A program made the translations under genes and the position numbers. Shown one piece after another: positions 28,803 to 37,804 of a stretch of DNA of 64,000 nt. Where the stretch lies: assembly GCF_036689865.1 (NCBI RefSeq), contig NZ_JBAHUQ010000005.1:62001-126000 (forward strand). Direction: 5' to 3'. The stretch's first letter is position 1. Each line of letters starts with the position of its first letter. The notes under the pieces were generated by a model that ran no database searches, had not been told where the DNA came from, and saw only the letters and a list, made by a program, of their open reading frames with translations. The DNA is from Magnetococcus sp. PR-3. Its GTDB lineage: Bacteria; Pseudomonadota; Magnetococcia; Magnetococcales; Magnetococcaceae.

Positions 28803-29695
28803 TGGAATATCGTATCAAACACACCACCCGATATAACTATACAGAGCCGGTGACGCTGTGCCACAACCGCGCCATTCTTATGCCGCGGGATGACCAGAGC
28901 CAGCAACGTCATGATTTTACCCTCAAGGTGGAGCCTGAACCCTCTTTGATGGAGTCGTATCAAGATGTTTTTGGCAATATGGTGCACTATTTTGAGATCC
29001 ACGAACCCCATACTGAGCTGGTTATTACCGCCAGTGGGCATTTAACCCGTACCCCACTGCAACTTCCGATGCGCATGGAAGACTCCGTGCCGTGGGAGTC
29101 TGTTCGTACCCAATTTGAAGGGGCTGATTATGGGGAAGAGATGGCAGAAGTCGCTATGTACCGGTTGCCTTCTCCCATGATTCCCGTTGTGCCAGCACTC
29201 GCCCAACTCACGGACCCCATTTTTACCCCAGGTCGCCCACTGTTAGAGGCTGTTTTGACCTTTACCAAAGCGATCTATACCGACTTCAAATATGATCCTG
29301 AGGCAACCAATATTGCCACACCGATCCTGGAGGTGCTGGAGCAACGGGCCGGTGTATGCCAGGATTTTGCCCATATTGCGGTGGGTGCCCTGCGCCAGTT
29401 GGGGCTGGCAGCCCGTTACGTTAGTGGGTATTTGGAAACCCAACCCCCGCCGGGTCAAGAGCGTATGGAAGGGGCAGATGCCTCCCATGCTTGGTTTTCC
29501 ATCTATCTTCCCGGTGTGGGTTGGGTGGACTTTGACCCCACCAATGGCTGTATGCCTGAGTCCCACCATCTGGTGGTCGCGGTTGGTCGGGATTATGCCG
29601 ATGTACCACCGGTAAAAGGGGTGGTTATGGGGGGGTGGGAGCACTCTTTGGATGTGGCGGTGGATGTCTTGCGGCAGCAGGATAAGGATGTTTAA
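28802..29695 (+). CDS. transglutaminase family protein
   Basis: A 297-residue bacterial transglutaminase-like protein. The N-terminal beta-rich part (residues 1-about 110) is followed by a papain-like core with Cys186 in GVCQDF, His229 in SHAWF and Asp245 in FDPTNG, so the triad is complete. No signal peptide is present, so it should be cytoplasmic. Proteins of this type are regularly encoded beside circularly permuted ATP-grasp and alpha-E genes, as here, and may hydrolyse or transfer peptide bonds. Its ATG overlaps the previous stop by one base. Confidence 0.92.
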   Translation: MEYRIKHTTRYNYTEPVTLCHNRAILMPRDDQSQQRHDFTLKVEPEPSLMESYQDVFGNMVHYFEIHEPHTELVITASGHLTRTPLQLPMRMEDSVPWESVRTQFEGADYGEEMAEVAMYRLPSPMIPVVPALAQLTDPIFTPGRPLLEAVLTFTKAIYTDFKYDPEATNIATPILEVLEQRAGVCQDFAHIAVGALRQLGLAARYVSGYLETQPPPGQERMEGADASHAWFSIYLPGVGWVDFDPTNGCMPESHHLVVAVGRDYADVPPVKGVVMGGWEHSLDVAVDVLRQQDKDV

Positions 29696-29737
29696 ACGGG
29701 TTAACCTTTTGACCCTAAGCGCGATGGCAGTGAAGTG

Positions 29738-30418
29738 ATGGCAAAACTAAAAATAGTGGTCGCTACGCGGGTGAGTGAAGCGGATTTCCATACCCAGACG
29801 GCTACCGGTCGTTCGTTGCGGTTTTATAATGACCCTGGTGTGGAGCTGATGCTGTTTCCAGAGAACACACAGGGGCTATCCACGGTCTACAACCGGGCGA
29901 TCGATGCGTGTAAGGATGATCCTGCCATTTTGGTTTTTGCCCATGATGATCTTCACCTGACCAATTTTTTCTGGCGGCATGAGCTGGACCAAGGGCTACA
30001 TCACTTTCCTATTGTAGGTATTGTGGGCAATCGACGACGGGTGGCGGGTCAGTCCTCCTGGGCTTTTGTGGATGACCGTTTTACCTGGGATGAAAAACGC
30101 CATTTCAGCGGTGTGGTGGGACATGGCCAGCCCTTTACACGACCCTTAAGTGATTTTGGCCCGAGCTGTTGTGAAGTCAAGCTGCTGGATGGCCTCTTTA
30201 TCGCCGTGCATAGCCAAACACTTTGGCAACACGGTATCCGTTTTGATGAGCAGTTCCAATTCCACTTTTATGATCTGGATTTTTGTCGGCAAGCGGAGCA
30301 AAAAGGGGTGAAGATGGGCACCTGGAAGATTGCCATTTTTCATGAAAGCCCCGGTAACTTCAGCTCCGATGGATGGCGACAGGGTTATGCCCAATACATG
30401 AATAAGTGGAAAGGATAA
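29738..30418 (+). CDS. GT2-like glycosyltransferase family protein
   Basis: About 226 residues. The N-terminal strand KIVVATRV, the nucleotide-sugar region ENTQGLSTVYNRAID and the acidic motif VFAHDDLHL look like a GT-A nucleotide-sugar binding fold of the StrF-like (Glyco_tranf_2_5) group. RFDEQFQFHFYDLDFCRQA near residue 170 matches the end of that fold, where Asp residues bind metal. Donor and acceptor are unknown. GTG (29735) and ATG (29738) adjoin; I use the ATG. It ends three bases before the methyltransferase gene, so the two are co-translated, probably acting on one product. Confidence 0.75.
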   Translation: MAKLKIVVATRVSEADFHTQTATGRSLRFYNDPGVELMLFPENTQGLSTVYNRAIDACKDDPAILVFAHDDLHLTNFFWRHELDQGLHHFPIVGIVGNRRRVAGQSSWAFVDDRFTWDEKRHFSGVVGHGQPFTRPLSDFGPSCCEVKLLDGLFIAVHSQTLWQHGIRFDEQFQFHFYDLDFCRQAEQKGVKMGTWKIAIFHESPGNFSSDGWRQGYAQYMNKWKG

Positions 30419-30421
30419 CCC

Positions 30422-31093
30422 ATGCAGCAGACCCCCATGCATGATCGCCCTAATCCCGATTTGCTGGCGATGATCCCGCCCCATGCCCAACGTATTCTTG
30501 AGGTTGGCTGTAGTTCCGGTGCTCTGGCTAAAGCCCATGTGGCCCAACATCCCCAGTGTGATTATGTGGGGTTGGATGTCGACCCAGAGTATGTACAGGT
30601 TGCCCAGCAGTTTTGTCGGGAAAGCTATGTGTTGGATATTGAGAAGGCCGATGCCTTTTTTTACAAACACTATGCCGATCGAGAGTGTTGGATTTTTGGG
30701 GACGCCCTGGAACATTTGAAAGACCCCTGGGCTGTGCTGCAAAAAATCCGTGGGGTTATACCTCAGCAGGGGTGTGTATTGGCCTGTATCCCCAATGCCC
30801 AGCATTGGAGTTTACAGTTAAAACTGGCCACAGGTCAGTTCCACTATCAGCCGCAAGGGTTGTTGGATCGCACCCACCTTCGTTTTTTTACCCGTCAAAC
30901 CATGGTGGAGATGTTTGAGTCAAGCGGGTTTCAGGTGGCCCAGGTCGTCCCCAGAATTTTTCCAGAACCTCAACGGCAGACCGTCCTGCCTATAATCGGC
31001 CAACTGGCTGCATTAACTGGTCAGGATGCCCGCCAAGCCATGGAAGCGGCTACCCCCATGCAGTATATCCTCAAAGCGGTTCCCCAGGTGTAA
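30422..31093 (+). CDS. class I SAM-dependent methyltransferase
   Basis: A 223-residue methyltransferase with motif I as ILEVGCSSGALA, then an acidic residue in YVGLDVDPEYV and FGDALEHLKDPW, as in the Methyltransf_23/11 group. The C-terminal lid has RTHLRFFT, seen in methyltransferases near glycosyltransferases. The substrate is not known. It follows the GT2-like gene after three bases and is convergent with a radical SAM gene only four bases away. Confidence 0.87.
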   Translation: MQQTPMHDRPNPDLLAMIPPHAQRILEVGCSSGALAKAHVAQHPQCDYVGLDVDPEYVQVAQQFCRESYVLDIEKADAFFYKHYADRECWIFGDALEHLKDPWAVLQKIRGVIPQQGCVLACIPNAQHWSLQLKLATGQFHYQPQGLLDRTHLRFFTRQTMVEMFESSGFQVAQVVPRIFPEPQRQTVLPIIGQLAALTGQDARQAMEAATPMQYILKAVPQV

Positions 31094-31097
31094 GGGG

Positions 31098-32030
31098 TTA
31101 ACCCTGCGCCTTCAGCTTGGCGGCACCATCCACAAAAAAATGCTCTGAAAAACCGTTATGGAAACAGTTTTTACAGAAGTCATTGTTCAGCCGAACCTGC
31201 GCCAGTTGATCCAGATTCTGCACCGATGTGAGTGGATCATCCAAGACCACTTTGGTGGCACAGCAGGTCAATAGGCGCCCATCCACATGGTAAACCAGAT
31301 CATGCAGTAAACGGCAGCGATTGGGGGTAAGGGATGCCTCAATGGCCTGACGTGCATCCTGTGCAGACTCAAAAATGGGGTCCCAAATAGAGGGGTCCAC
31401 CAGCTCGGGGGTATCGATCAGGCGCAGAATATCATCAATGGCGGTAATGTAATAACGGGTTGGCACAAAGGAGATCCCACGGGCTTCACAATAGGCGTGA
31501 ATATCTGGGGCTTCATGGCGGTTAAAACGGTTAACACCAAACAGCCAGATAAACTTGGTTTGACTGCCCATCTTCTGCTTTAAGGTGAGCAGGCGATCCA
31601 GGTTTTCCAAGACATCCGCAATCTGCCCCCCCTTATGATAGCGTTCATAGACCTGTTGGGTCAGGCCACTGGCTGAGACAGAGAGAATATCCGCATGCTG
31701 CAAAATGGCTTCAAGCACCGGATCTTTGACCTTAATGGTCAGGTTGGATGAGAGCATAACCCGGAGTTTAAAGGATTGAAACAGCTCTAAGAACTGGGGC
31801 AGCTCCTTATGCAACAGGGGTTCCCCCCAGTTGAATGGGTTAACCAGTTCAGCGCCCAGCTGTTTGGCATGGGTCAGGATCGTCCGGCAGGTTTCCAGCG
31901 TCATGCGTTGACCACTGCCACCGTATACAGAGTGGTAGCAGGATGGACATTTAAGATTGCATTGATCAATGAGATCAAACGTGACTTTTTTCAACAGTTT
32001 CTCCAGGGACTGAACGTAGGGTACCCACAC
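31098..32030 (-). CDS. radical SAM protein with C-terminal cysteine cluster
   Basis: A 310-residue radical SAM enzyme with the iron-sulphur motif CNLKCPSC (Cys24, Cys28, Cys31) and downstream FNWGEPLLHKELPQF, typical of the TIM-barrel. The C-terminal part has CRLLHD, LTCCATK and CKNCFHNG, a SPASM/twitch-like set of cysteines that could hold an auxiliary cluster. Such enzymes often modify peptides, and this gene sits between two ATP-grasp/alpha-E/transglutaminase sets. The start is GTG at 32030 with a weak ribosome site; the iron-sulphur motif begins soon after. Substrate and product are unknown. Confidence 0.87.
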   Translation of the reverse strand: MWVPYVQSLEKLLKKVTFDLIDQCNLKCPSCYHSVYGGSGQRMTLETCRTILTHAKQLGAELVNPFNWGEPLLHKELPQFLELFQSFKLRVMLSSNLTIKVKDPVLEAILQHADILSVSASGLTQQVYERYHKGGQIADVLENLDRLLTLKQKMGSQTKFIWLFGVNRFNRHEAPDIHAYCEARGISFVPTRYYITAIDDILRLIDTPELVDPSIWDPIFESAQDARQAIEASLTPNRCRLLHDLVYHVDGRLLTCCATKVVLDDPLTSVQNLDQLAQVRLNNDFCKNCFHNGFSEHFFVDGAAKLKAQG

Positions 32031-32103
32031 TTACCATGAAGGGTCCAACCGGTGAGGTCAAGAGAGGATGGATGTGATACGGAGGGGTGATCATCGAGGA
32101 TGG

Positions 32104-32132
32104 TCCGGCACACCAAACATCAGGTGTGCCGG
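32104..32132. terminator. hairpin after the alpha-E gene
   Basis: An 11-base perfect stem (TCCGGCACACC and complement, eight-base loop) lies 11 bases beyond the alpha-E stop. It lacks a T-run on the minus strand, so it may not terminate by itself. Confidence 0.5.
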
Positions 32133-32142
32133 ATCGGTCTAC

Positions 32143-33132
32143 CTATTGTATTTTGGTGTGTTTGCCCTGGGGGCTTGCCGTGGGTAGCTCACCTTCCACT
32201 TCATGAAAATGGAAGTAGGTGGTAACCACTCGGTCGTGCAGTTCCCCAAGCTTAACCTGAAGATCATCTAGGAAGTCATGCAGACCCTTTTTGGCCAGAT
32301 GATCGACATCGGCCCGGTAGAGTGCTTTTTCCAGATCACCCAGGATCACTTCAACCTCTTGTCCACGGCCCAGTTTAACCAAGCGATCCCGAACACCATC
32401 CAGGCAGTAGCGGAAGGCACGGGGAAAATGCTTATCTTTGAGCACAAAGGCCAAGGTTTGCCCGCCACGAACCCGAGGTTCTACCTGCTTACGGTACATT
32501 TGATCACCAGAGAGTGAGCGCAATACCGTGGTCCAGACCGCATGCTCGACAGACACTTCCATCTGCTCACCAAGCACACCGGCCCCCTGCACATCCAAAA
32601 TACGGGTGGTCATATCGGCCCGTTCGAGCAGCTGACCTAAACGGAACATCTGGTAGGCATCATCCCGGCTCATGGTGGAGATCAGTAAGCCTGACATCTG
32701 TAGACAGCTGCCGATAATGCCCTCTAAAAGATCCTGACGACCCGAGCCATGTAGGGCGAAATCAGGCACATGCTCCACACGTCGTCTCAGTGCATTAATC
32801 TGCGACCAGGTTTCACGAGGAAAGGCATCCCGTGTAATCCGCAGGTTCTCTTTGGCCATGCGCATGGTGTTGTAGATCGAACCGGGGTTGCGCTGTGATG
32901 CGAGTAAAAAATGTACGATCTCGCGCTCTTCAAAGGTGTGGTGATGTTCATTATAGATGGGCAAGCCACCGACAATAAGCAGCAGCTGTTCCCAGTTAAC
33001 CGGTTGTTTGCCCGGTACCGCCATCAACTCCAGGGTGGCACCACTGGTGGCCATGATCAGACGTGCGGTATCTTCAGCGCGCTCCATATAGCGGCCTAAC
33101 CAGTAAATATGTTCTGCAACCCGTGCCAGCAT
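32143..33132 (-). CDS. alpha-E domain protein
   Basis: A 329-residue, all-helical protein that starts with the family's typical MLARVAEHIYWLGRYMERAEDTAR. Alpha-E domains occur beside or fused to circularly permuted ATP-grasp domains and transglutaminases and are thought to support that chemistry, but no reaction is proven. The ATG overlaps the ATP-grasp stop by one base (TAATG), so the pair is coupled. The same two domains are fused in the protein at 26274-28802. Confidence 0.92.
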   Translation of the reverse strand: MLARVAEHIYWLGRYMERAEDTARLIMATSGATLELMAVPGKQPVNWEQLLLIVGGLPIYNEHHHTFEEREIVHFLLASQRNPGSIYNTMRMAKENLRITRDAFPRETWSQINALRRRVEHVPDFALHGSGRQDLLEGIIGSCLQMSGLLISTMSRDDAYQMFRLGQLLERADMTTRILDVQGAGVLGEQMEVSVEHAVWTTVLRSLSGDQMYRKQVEPRVRGGQTLAFVLKDKHFPRAFRYCLDGVRDRLVKLGRGQEVEVILGDLEKALYRADVDHLAKKGLHDFLDDLQVKLGELHDRVVTTYFHFHEVEGELPTASPQGKHTKIQ

Positions 33133-34586
33133 TAGGAACGCCTCCCCGCTACAATCCAGGTATCTTTACTTCCCCCGCCCTGGGAGGAGTTGACCACCAA
33201 TGAACCGCGCTTCAGTGCCACGCGGGTTAACCCCCCGGCAGTGACATACCCTTGTTTGCCCATCAAAATAAAGGGGCGTAGGTCCAGGTGGCGAGGCTCT
33301 AACCCCTCTTCAACCAGTGTGGGACAGGTTGAAGGGCTTAAAATGGGCTGGGCAATGTAGTTGCGGGGATCTTCTTCAATCCGTGCGGCATAGGCTTCGC
33401 GTTCGGCACGGGTGGCCCGGTTTCCAATCATAATACCGTAACCGCCCGACTCATTGGCGGGTTTGATGACCAGCTTAGCCATGTTTTGGATGACATGTTT
33501 ACGCTCTTTGGCATCGGTACAGCGGTAGGTGGGCACATTGGGTATTTTGGCATCCTCACCCAGATAGTACTTGATGATCTCTGGCATGTAGGAGTAGACC
33601 ACTTTGTCGTCGGCCACACCTGTACCCGGTGCATTGGCAATGGCCACATTGCCTTTTAGCCATGCCTGGATAATCCCAGGAATACCCAACAGGGAGTCTG
33701 GTATAAAGACCGTGGGGTCCATATACAGGTCATCTACACGACGGTAGATCACATCCACCTGCTCTAGGCCATGAATGGTCTTTTTAAAGACCTTTTCATC
33801 ATCCACCACCAGATCACCAGACTCTACAAGGTCTACCCCCATCTGTTGCGCCAGATAGGCGTGTTCAAAGTAAGCTGAGTTGTAAATACCTGGGGTCAGC
33901 ACCACGATGTTGGGTTTTTCTTCTCTGGGGTGCAGAGAGGCGAGTACATCGTACAGTTGTGAAGGGTAGTCATCCACCGGTCGAATACGGTAGCGTTGGA
34001 ACAGTTCGGGAAAGACCCGCTTGGTCAGCTGCCGGTTCTCCAGCATATAGGAGACGCCAGAGGGCACCCGTAGGTTGTCCTCCAACACATACATCACCCC
34101 ATCCTTATCTCGGATCAGATCACTGCCGCAGATATGTGCCCATACCCCATAGCGGGGTTTGGCACCCACCAGTGCGGGCAAAAAGTTCTTAGACTTATCC
34201 AGCATTTGCCCCGGGAACTTTTTGTCCTTAATGATTTTCTGATCGTTATAGAGATCATCAATAAAGGCGTTGAGGGCATGGCTGCGCTGGATCAAGCCTG
34301 CCTCTAGCTGTTGCCACTCGGTATCTGGAATGCAGCGAGGAATGATGTCAAAAGGCCAGGAACGGTCAATATTCTGGCCTTCGGAATAGACCGTGAAGGT
34401 GACCCCCAAACTCTCAATGGCCAACTCAGCACCACTTTGCCGGGTTCGTAGTGTCTCCAAGCCCATATCCAGTAGGTGAGGAAGCAGATCACAGCCGTTA
34501 TTACTCTGGGCGTAGTGAACAAGCTCATCAAACAGTCCTGGTGCTTCATAGTTCAGGACAACTTTGGGCAAATATTTGGCAGCCAT
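33132..34586 (-). CDS. circularly permuted type 2 ATP-grasp protein
   Basis: A 484-residue protein with the permuted ATP-grasp motifs: PSGVSYMLENRQ, VDVIYRRVDDLYMDP, NAPGTGVADDK, and the nucleotide-binding KPANESGGYGIMIGN. These are all intact, unlike in the fused paralogue upstream. It is predicted to be an ATP-dependent carboxylate-amine ligase with unknown substrates. Start ATG at 34586 follows GAGGGAAG; the frame extends to 34679 but that piece has no family likeness. It pairs with the alpha-E gene, forming the second such set in the window. The upstream region is long and appears to hold decayed sequence. Confidence 0.9.
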   Translation of the reverse strand: MAAKYLPKVVLNYEAPGLFDELVHYAQSNNGCDLLPHLLDMGLETLRTRQSGAELAIESLGVTFTVYSEGQNIDRSWPFDIIPRCIPDTEWQQLEAGLIQRSHALNAFIDDLYNDQKIIKDKKFPGQMLDKSKNFLPALVGAKPRYGVWAHICGSDLIRDKDGVMYVLEDNLRVPSGVSYMLENRQLTKRVFPELFQRYRIRPVDDYPSQLYDVLASLHPREEKPNIVVLTPGIYNSAYFEHAYLAQQMGVDLVESGDLVVDDEKVFKKTIHGLEQVDVIYRRVDDLYMDPTVFIPDSLLGIPGIIQAWLKGNVAIANAPGTGVADDKVVYSYMPEIIKYYLGEDAKIPNVPTYRCTDAKERKHVIQNMAKLVIKPANESGGYGIMIGNRATRAEREAYAARIEEDPRNYIAQPILSPSTCPTLVEEGLEPRHLDLRPFILMGKQGYVTAGGLTRVALKRGSLVVNSSQGGGSKDTWIVAGRRS

Positions 34587-34916
34587 AAGACGCCACTTCC
34601 CTCTAATAAGCAGGAAAAAGATGAAAACATAGGCGCTGGTGTGGAAAAAGCGCGCACTATGCATGCAAAACGTGCACAAAAGTCGTATTTATGTGCCAAC
34701 GTAAGGTGTTTATGCCTGATGAGCAAAGCCAAGGCCAAAGTGGCGTGAAACACCCAAGAATATTAGCCTATAACCGTGAGTTTTAGTGAGTCCTTTTTTC
34801 CTGCAAAAGAACAAAATGCTTGGGCTGTGCCGATGATTCTAAGATCCCAGACGTGGTGAAAGGTATCGTGCAAATAAAGCCGTTACCTCTAAAAGAGAGA
34901 CTAGAAGATGATCTCT

Positions 34917-35017
34917 CACGTGGTTTTTAGATGCACAAAAGCTGGGTAAAGATCCGACCTGTTGGGCGATGATGTTTGATTTTGGTGCATTCAAGACCTA
35001 TCGCAATGGTGATTGAT
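34917..35017 (+). pseudogene. possible remnant of an unrecognised gene
   Basis: A 30-odd-codon open piece in the plus strand reads like real protein (LDAQKLGKDPTCWAM and FDFGAFKTYRNGD) and ends at TGA. Stops lie just upstream in the same frame and no start is visible. I do not recognise the family; it could be a decayed gene or chance. Confidence 0.25.
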
Positions 35018-35463
35018 AAATAGCCTATACCATACCAATGGTAAGTCTGTGGTGAACGCATCTCTGCCAGATCTGTATCGTATCTGCGCCCTACAATGGG
35101 ATGCCGTCGGAGAGCCTTACCCGTGTAACCTGAGAAAAATCTTCATGCCATGGATGGTGAAGTGACCCTTTTATCAGGGCTGGGCTTAATATTTTTTTGA
35201 GCTTGGTTATGAGGAAAAATCTCAATAAGTAAAGCTAGCCAAAGGATAAAAAAGCGCGAGATATTCATGCGCTGGATAAAATAATTCTATCGTACCTCTT
35301 ATAGCATCTGTTTTTTTACTGACCCTTTCACAATAACGCGCTATCCTAGCGTTATTACATGCAGGTAACCAGTGTAGGATCAATGCCTTAACACATGTAT
35401 ATGTGTGTGTTTGGATTTGCATAAAAAGTTAGGTATAGCACTGTATACTTGTAAGATTTTGTC

Positions 35464-35477
35464 ACCGGTATACCGGT
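35464..35477. promoter_or_regulatory. 14-base palindrome upstream of the receiver-hemerythrin gene
   Basis: ACCGGTA directly followed by TACCGGT, about 20 bases before the ATG at 35497. A -10-like TATACT lies just upstream at 35444. It could be an operator near the transcription start, but no partner site is visible. Confidence 0.35.
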
Positions 35478-35496
35478 AAAGACGAGAGGATCCATC

Positions 35497-36459
35497 ATGC
35501 TACTGTCACAACTGGCGCAAGAGCTGAAATCATTGGTACGCCCAAATATGCGTGTGCTCTACGCCGAGGACCATGGCGAGATGCGTAAAATAGTTACAGA
35601 GCAGTTTTTTAAGCCACTGGGGATTCAAGTAAAAGCGTGCAACGATGGTTTTTCAGCCGCCCAGGCTTTTACATCGGGCCATTTTGATATGATGGTGACC
35701 GATTTTGATATGCCCAACATGACCGGTACAGAGTTGTATAAACATGTACGCAAAAATAATACGCGTATGCCGGTTATGTTCCTGACCTCTTTGGCCACAC
35801 TGGAAGTGATCCGGTCCATCAGTGATGAACAGGTATTTGTGCTGCCCAAGCAGGAGTTCAACCGTTTTGTTGATGAATCAAAAAGGGTTGATGCTCAGGA
35901 AAAACGTGACAGTGCTAAAAAGACCCTTGTGCAGTTTTTGGAAGCATCCGGGGCTGTAAAGCCTGGTACCATGGGGGGGCAAACCTATAAGCCTGCCCCA
36001 ACAGCCAAACTGGTCCCTTCTGAAGAGCAGGCACTTAAGAAAGTGGGTGCGTCAGGTCCTTGTGAGTTCCCCATGTTGGGTGTCTCCTTAATCGACCAGC
36101 AGCACCGGCAGCTCTTTCAGTTGATGTACGCCCTGCATAACCAGATTGAAGCACGGAACGCCAAGGTGGATCTGATGATCATGGCGCTTAATAATTATGC
36201 CAACAAACATCTGGCCGATGAAGAGGCACTGCTGCAGCGCCATGGTTATCCTAAACTGGCCTCACACCAGAAGCTCCATGTCGCCCTAAAAGCTGACCTG
36301 AGTGAAAAAGCCAAAGCGGTTAGCTCGGCACCGAGTGAGGATGTGAAGTTTAAGAAAGCCGAAGAGTTACGCGATTTTGTGAAAGATTGGTTGATCAGCC
36401 ACATTGGACAAGAAGACCGCCAACACTGTGAGTTCCTGCGTAGCAAAGGGGTGGAATAA
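35497..36459 (+). CDS. response regulator receiver fused to bacteriohemerythrin
   Basis: A 320-residue fusion. Residues 17-about 125 are a receiver domain with Asp69 as phosphoacceptor, acidic residues Glu24-Asp25, Thr97 and Lys118. A linker follows, and residues about 193-315 are a bacteriohemerythrin with all metal ligands visible: His203, His238 and Glu242, His257 and His261, His302 and Asp307. It should take phosphorylation from a histidine kinase and bind oxygen at a di-iron site. The palindrome at 35464 lies just upstream, and GAGAGGA precedes the ATG. A strong terminator follows, so it is transcribed alone, although a signalling operon starts directly behind it. Confidence 0.93.
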   Translation: MLLSQLAQELKSLVRPNMRVLYAEDHGEMRKIVTEQFFKPLGIQVKACNDGFSAAQAFTSGHFDMMVTDFDMPNMTGTELYKHVRKNNTRMPVMFLTSLATLEVIRSISDEQVFVLPKQEFNRFVDESKRVDAQEKRDSAKKTLVQFLEASGAVKPGTMGGQTYKPAPTAKLVPSEEQALKKVGASGPCEFPMLGVSLIDQQHRQLFQLMYALHNQIEARNAKVDLMIMALNNYANKHLADEEALLQRHGYPKLASHQKLHVALKADLSEKAKAVSSAPSEDVKFKKAEELRDFVKDWLISHIGQEDRQHCEFLRSKGVE

Positions 36460-36533
36460 TCTAAAATAAAGCCCAGATTAATCGGCTTTTATGGTGAATC
36501 CTGTTTTTATGTTGGTTTTAAGTGCTCAGAGAG

Positions 36534-36574
36534 ACGGCGTTTGGTGTAGGCTTACACCAAACGCCGTTTTTTTT
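36534..36574 (+). terminator. intrinsic terminator of the receiver-hemerythrin gene
   Basis: A perfect 15-base stem (arms 36534-36548 and 36553-36567, loop GGCT) is followed by a run of eight Ts. Confidence 0.93.
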
Positions 36575-36601
36575 CTGAAATGAATACACTTGGATTGCGG
36601 C

Positions 36602-37804
36602 ATGCTTTCTATCCTGCATACTTTTTCGATCTATCTATGTATAGCCTTCTGCTTTATCACGGTTTTTAGTTCAACAACTAAAGCAGAAGGGTTGCCACTG
36701 CTTATTGGTTTATCCGCGGATCTGAGTTCAGGTTCGGCTAAATCGGGCATGGCCATACGGCGGGGCGTGCAACTGGCACTGGATGAGGTGAACCGTGCGG
36801 GGGGCGTATTGGGTCGTCCGCTAAAACTGCACGAACTGGATCACCGAGGAAATCCCCAACGCGGTATTGAGCATATTCGACAACTGTCCAAGCTGCCGGA
36901 TTTGGTGGCCGTCATGGGTGGTCTACATACGCCCGTGGCACTACAGCAACTGCCGATGATTAAGAAAAAGAATCTGCTGTTTCTGCTACCTTGGGCGGCA
37001 GGCACTCCCTTGGTGGATAATGGTTTAAAACCCAACCCCGTTTTTCGTATTTCGGTACGCGATGCCGATGCAGGACCCTATTTAGTAGAAAAAATGATGG
37101 AGCGTGGCTTCCGTCGACCTGCTCTCTTGTTAGAACGGACAGCTTGGGGACGATCCAACCGACGTGCCATGTTAATGGCCATGGCGCGTTTGGGTATAGA
37201 GCCTGTTTCCATCCGTTGGTTTTTATGGGGTAGCCGGGAATTTTCGACACAGCTACAGGAGATCCGTAAAGTCCATGCTGATGTGATTCTTATGGTGGCC
37301 AATGCACCGGAGGGTAGCGCTATTACACGGGCTATGGCCGAACTTCCTAAAGAGGAACGTTTGCCCATTCTTTCTCACTGGGGCATTACGGGTGGGCGTT
37401 TTTATCAGCAAAGTGCCGATGTGTTGGATCAGGTTGATTTACAGTTTCTACAAACCTTCTCCTTTTTAAACCCACCTTTTGAGGGGCGTGCCACCAAGTT
37501 GGCTCACGCTTACCGAAACCGTTATGGGCTGGCTTCGTCTGATCCTATCCCAGCCCCTGTGGGTACGGCCCATGCCTATGATCTAACCCACCTCTTAGCC
37601 AAAGCGATTAGCCAAGCGGGGGATAGTCAGGTTAGTGCGGTACGTCAAGCGCTCGAGTCCCTGGAGCGCCATGAAGGTGTGGTCAAAAACTATATACCAC
37701 CTTTTACCCCGACCCAGCGTGATGCGTTAGAAAGTCAGGATTATCAGCTGGCAGTGTTTGGAAAAAATGGGGCAATTATTCCTGTGGAGCGTACATATGA
37801 GTGA
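36602..37804 (+). CDS. periplasmic ligand-binding protein (Peripla_BP_6, branched-chain amino acid type)
   Basis: A 400-residue protein with a signal peptide (hydrophobic FSIYLCIAFCFITVF, cleavage likely near TKAEG), then the type I periplasmic binding fold of the LivJ/LivK kind, with LPLLIGLSADLSSGSAKSG at its start and EVNRAGGVLGRPL. It could bind amino acids or related small molecules. No ABC transporter genes accompany it. Instead a sensor kinase gene overlaps it by eight bases, so it probably serves as a ligand sensor for that kinase. A TTG four codons upstream is possible, but the ATG at 36602 starts the signal peptide. Confidence 0.85.
   Translation: MLSILHTFSIYLCIAFCFITVFSSTTKAEGLPLLIGLSADLSSGSAKSGMAIRRGVQLALDEVNRAGGVLGRPLKLHELDHRGNPQRGIEHIRQLSKLPDLVAVMGGLHTPVALQQLPMIKKKNLLFLLPWAAGTPLVDNGLKPNPVFRISVRDADAGPYLVEKMMERGFRRPALLLERTAWGRSNRRAMLMAMARLGIEPVSIRWFLWGSREFSTQLQEIRKVHADVILMVANAPEGSAITRAMAELPKEERLPILSHWGITGGRFYQQSADVLDQVDLQFLQTFSFLNPPFEGRATKLAHAYRNRYGLASSDPIPAPVGTAHAYDLTHLLAKAISQAGDSQVSAVRQALESLERHEGVVKNYIPPFTPTQRDALESQDYQLAVFGKNGAIIPVERTYE

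Larger units (their letters stand above)
34587..35496. other. long intergenic region with possible gene remnant
   Basis: About 900 bases without a supported gene. A short open stretch at 34917-35017 has protein-like codon use (see separate entry). An inverted repeat AATAACGC/GCGTTATT lies at 35332-35356, and a palindrome at 35464-35477. Promoters for the ATP-grasp gene (left) and the receiver-hemerythrin gene (right) must be here. Confidence 0.5.
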
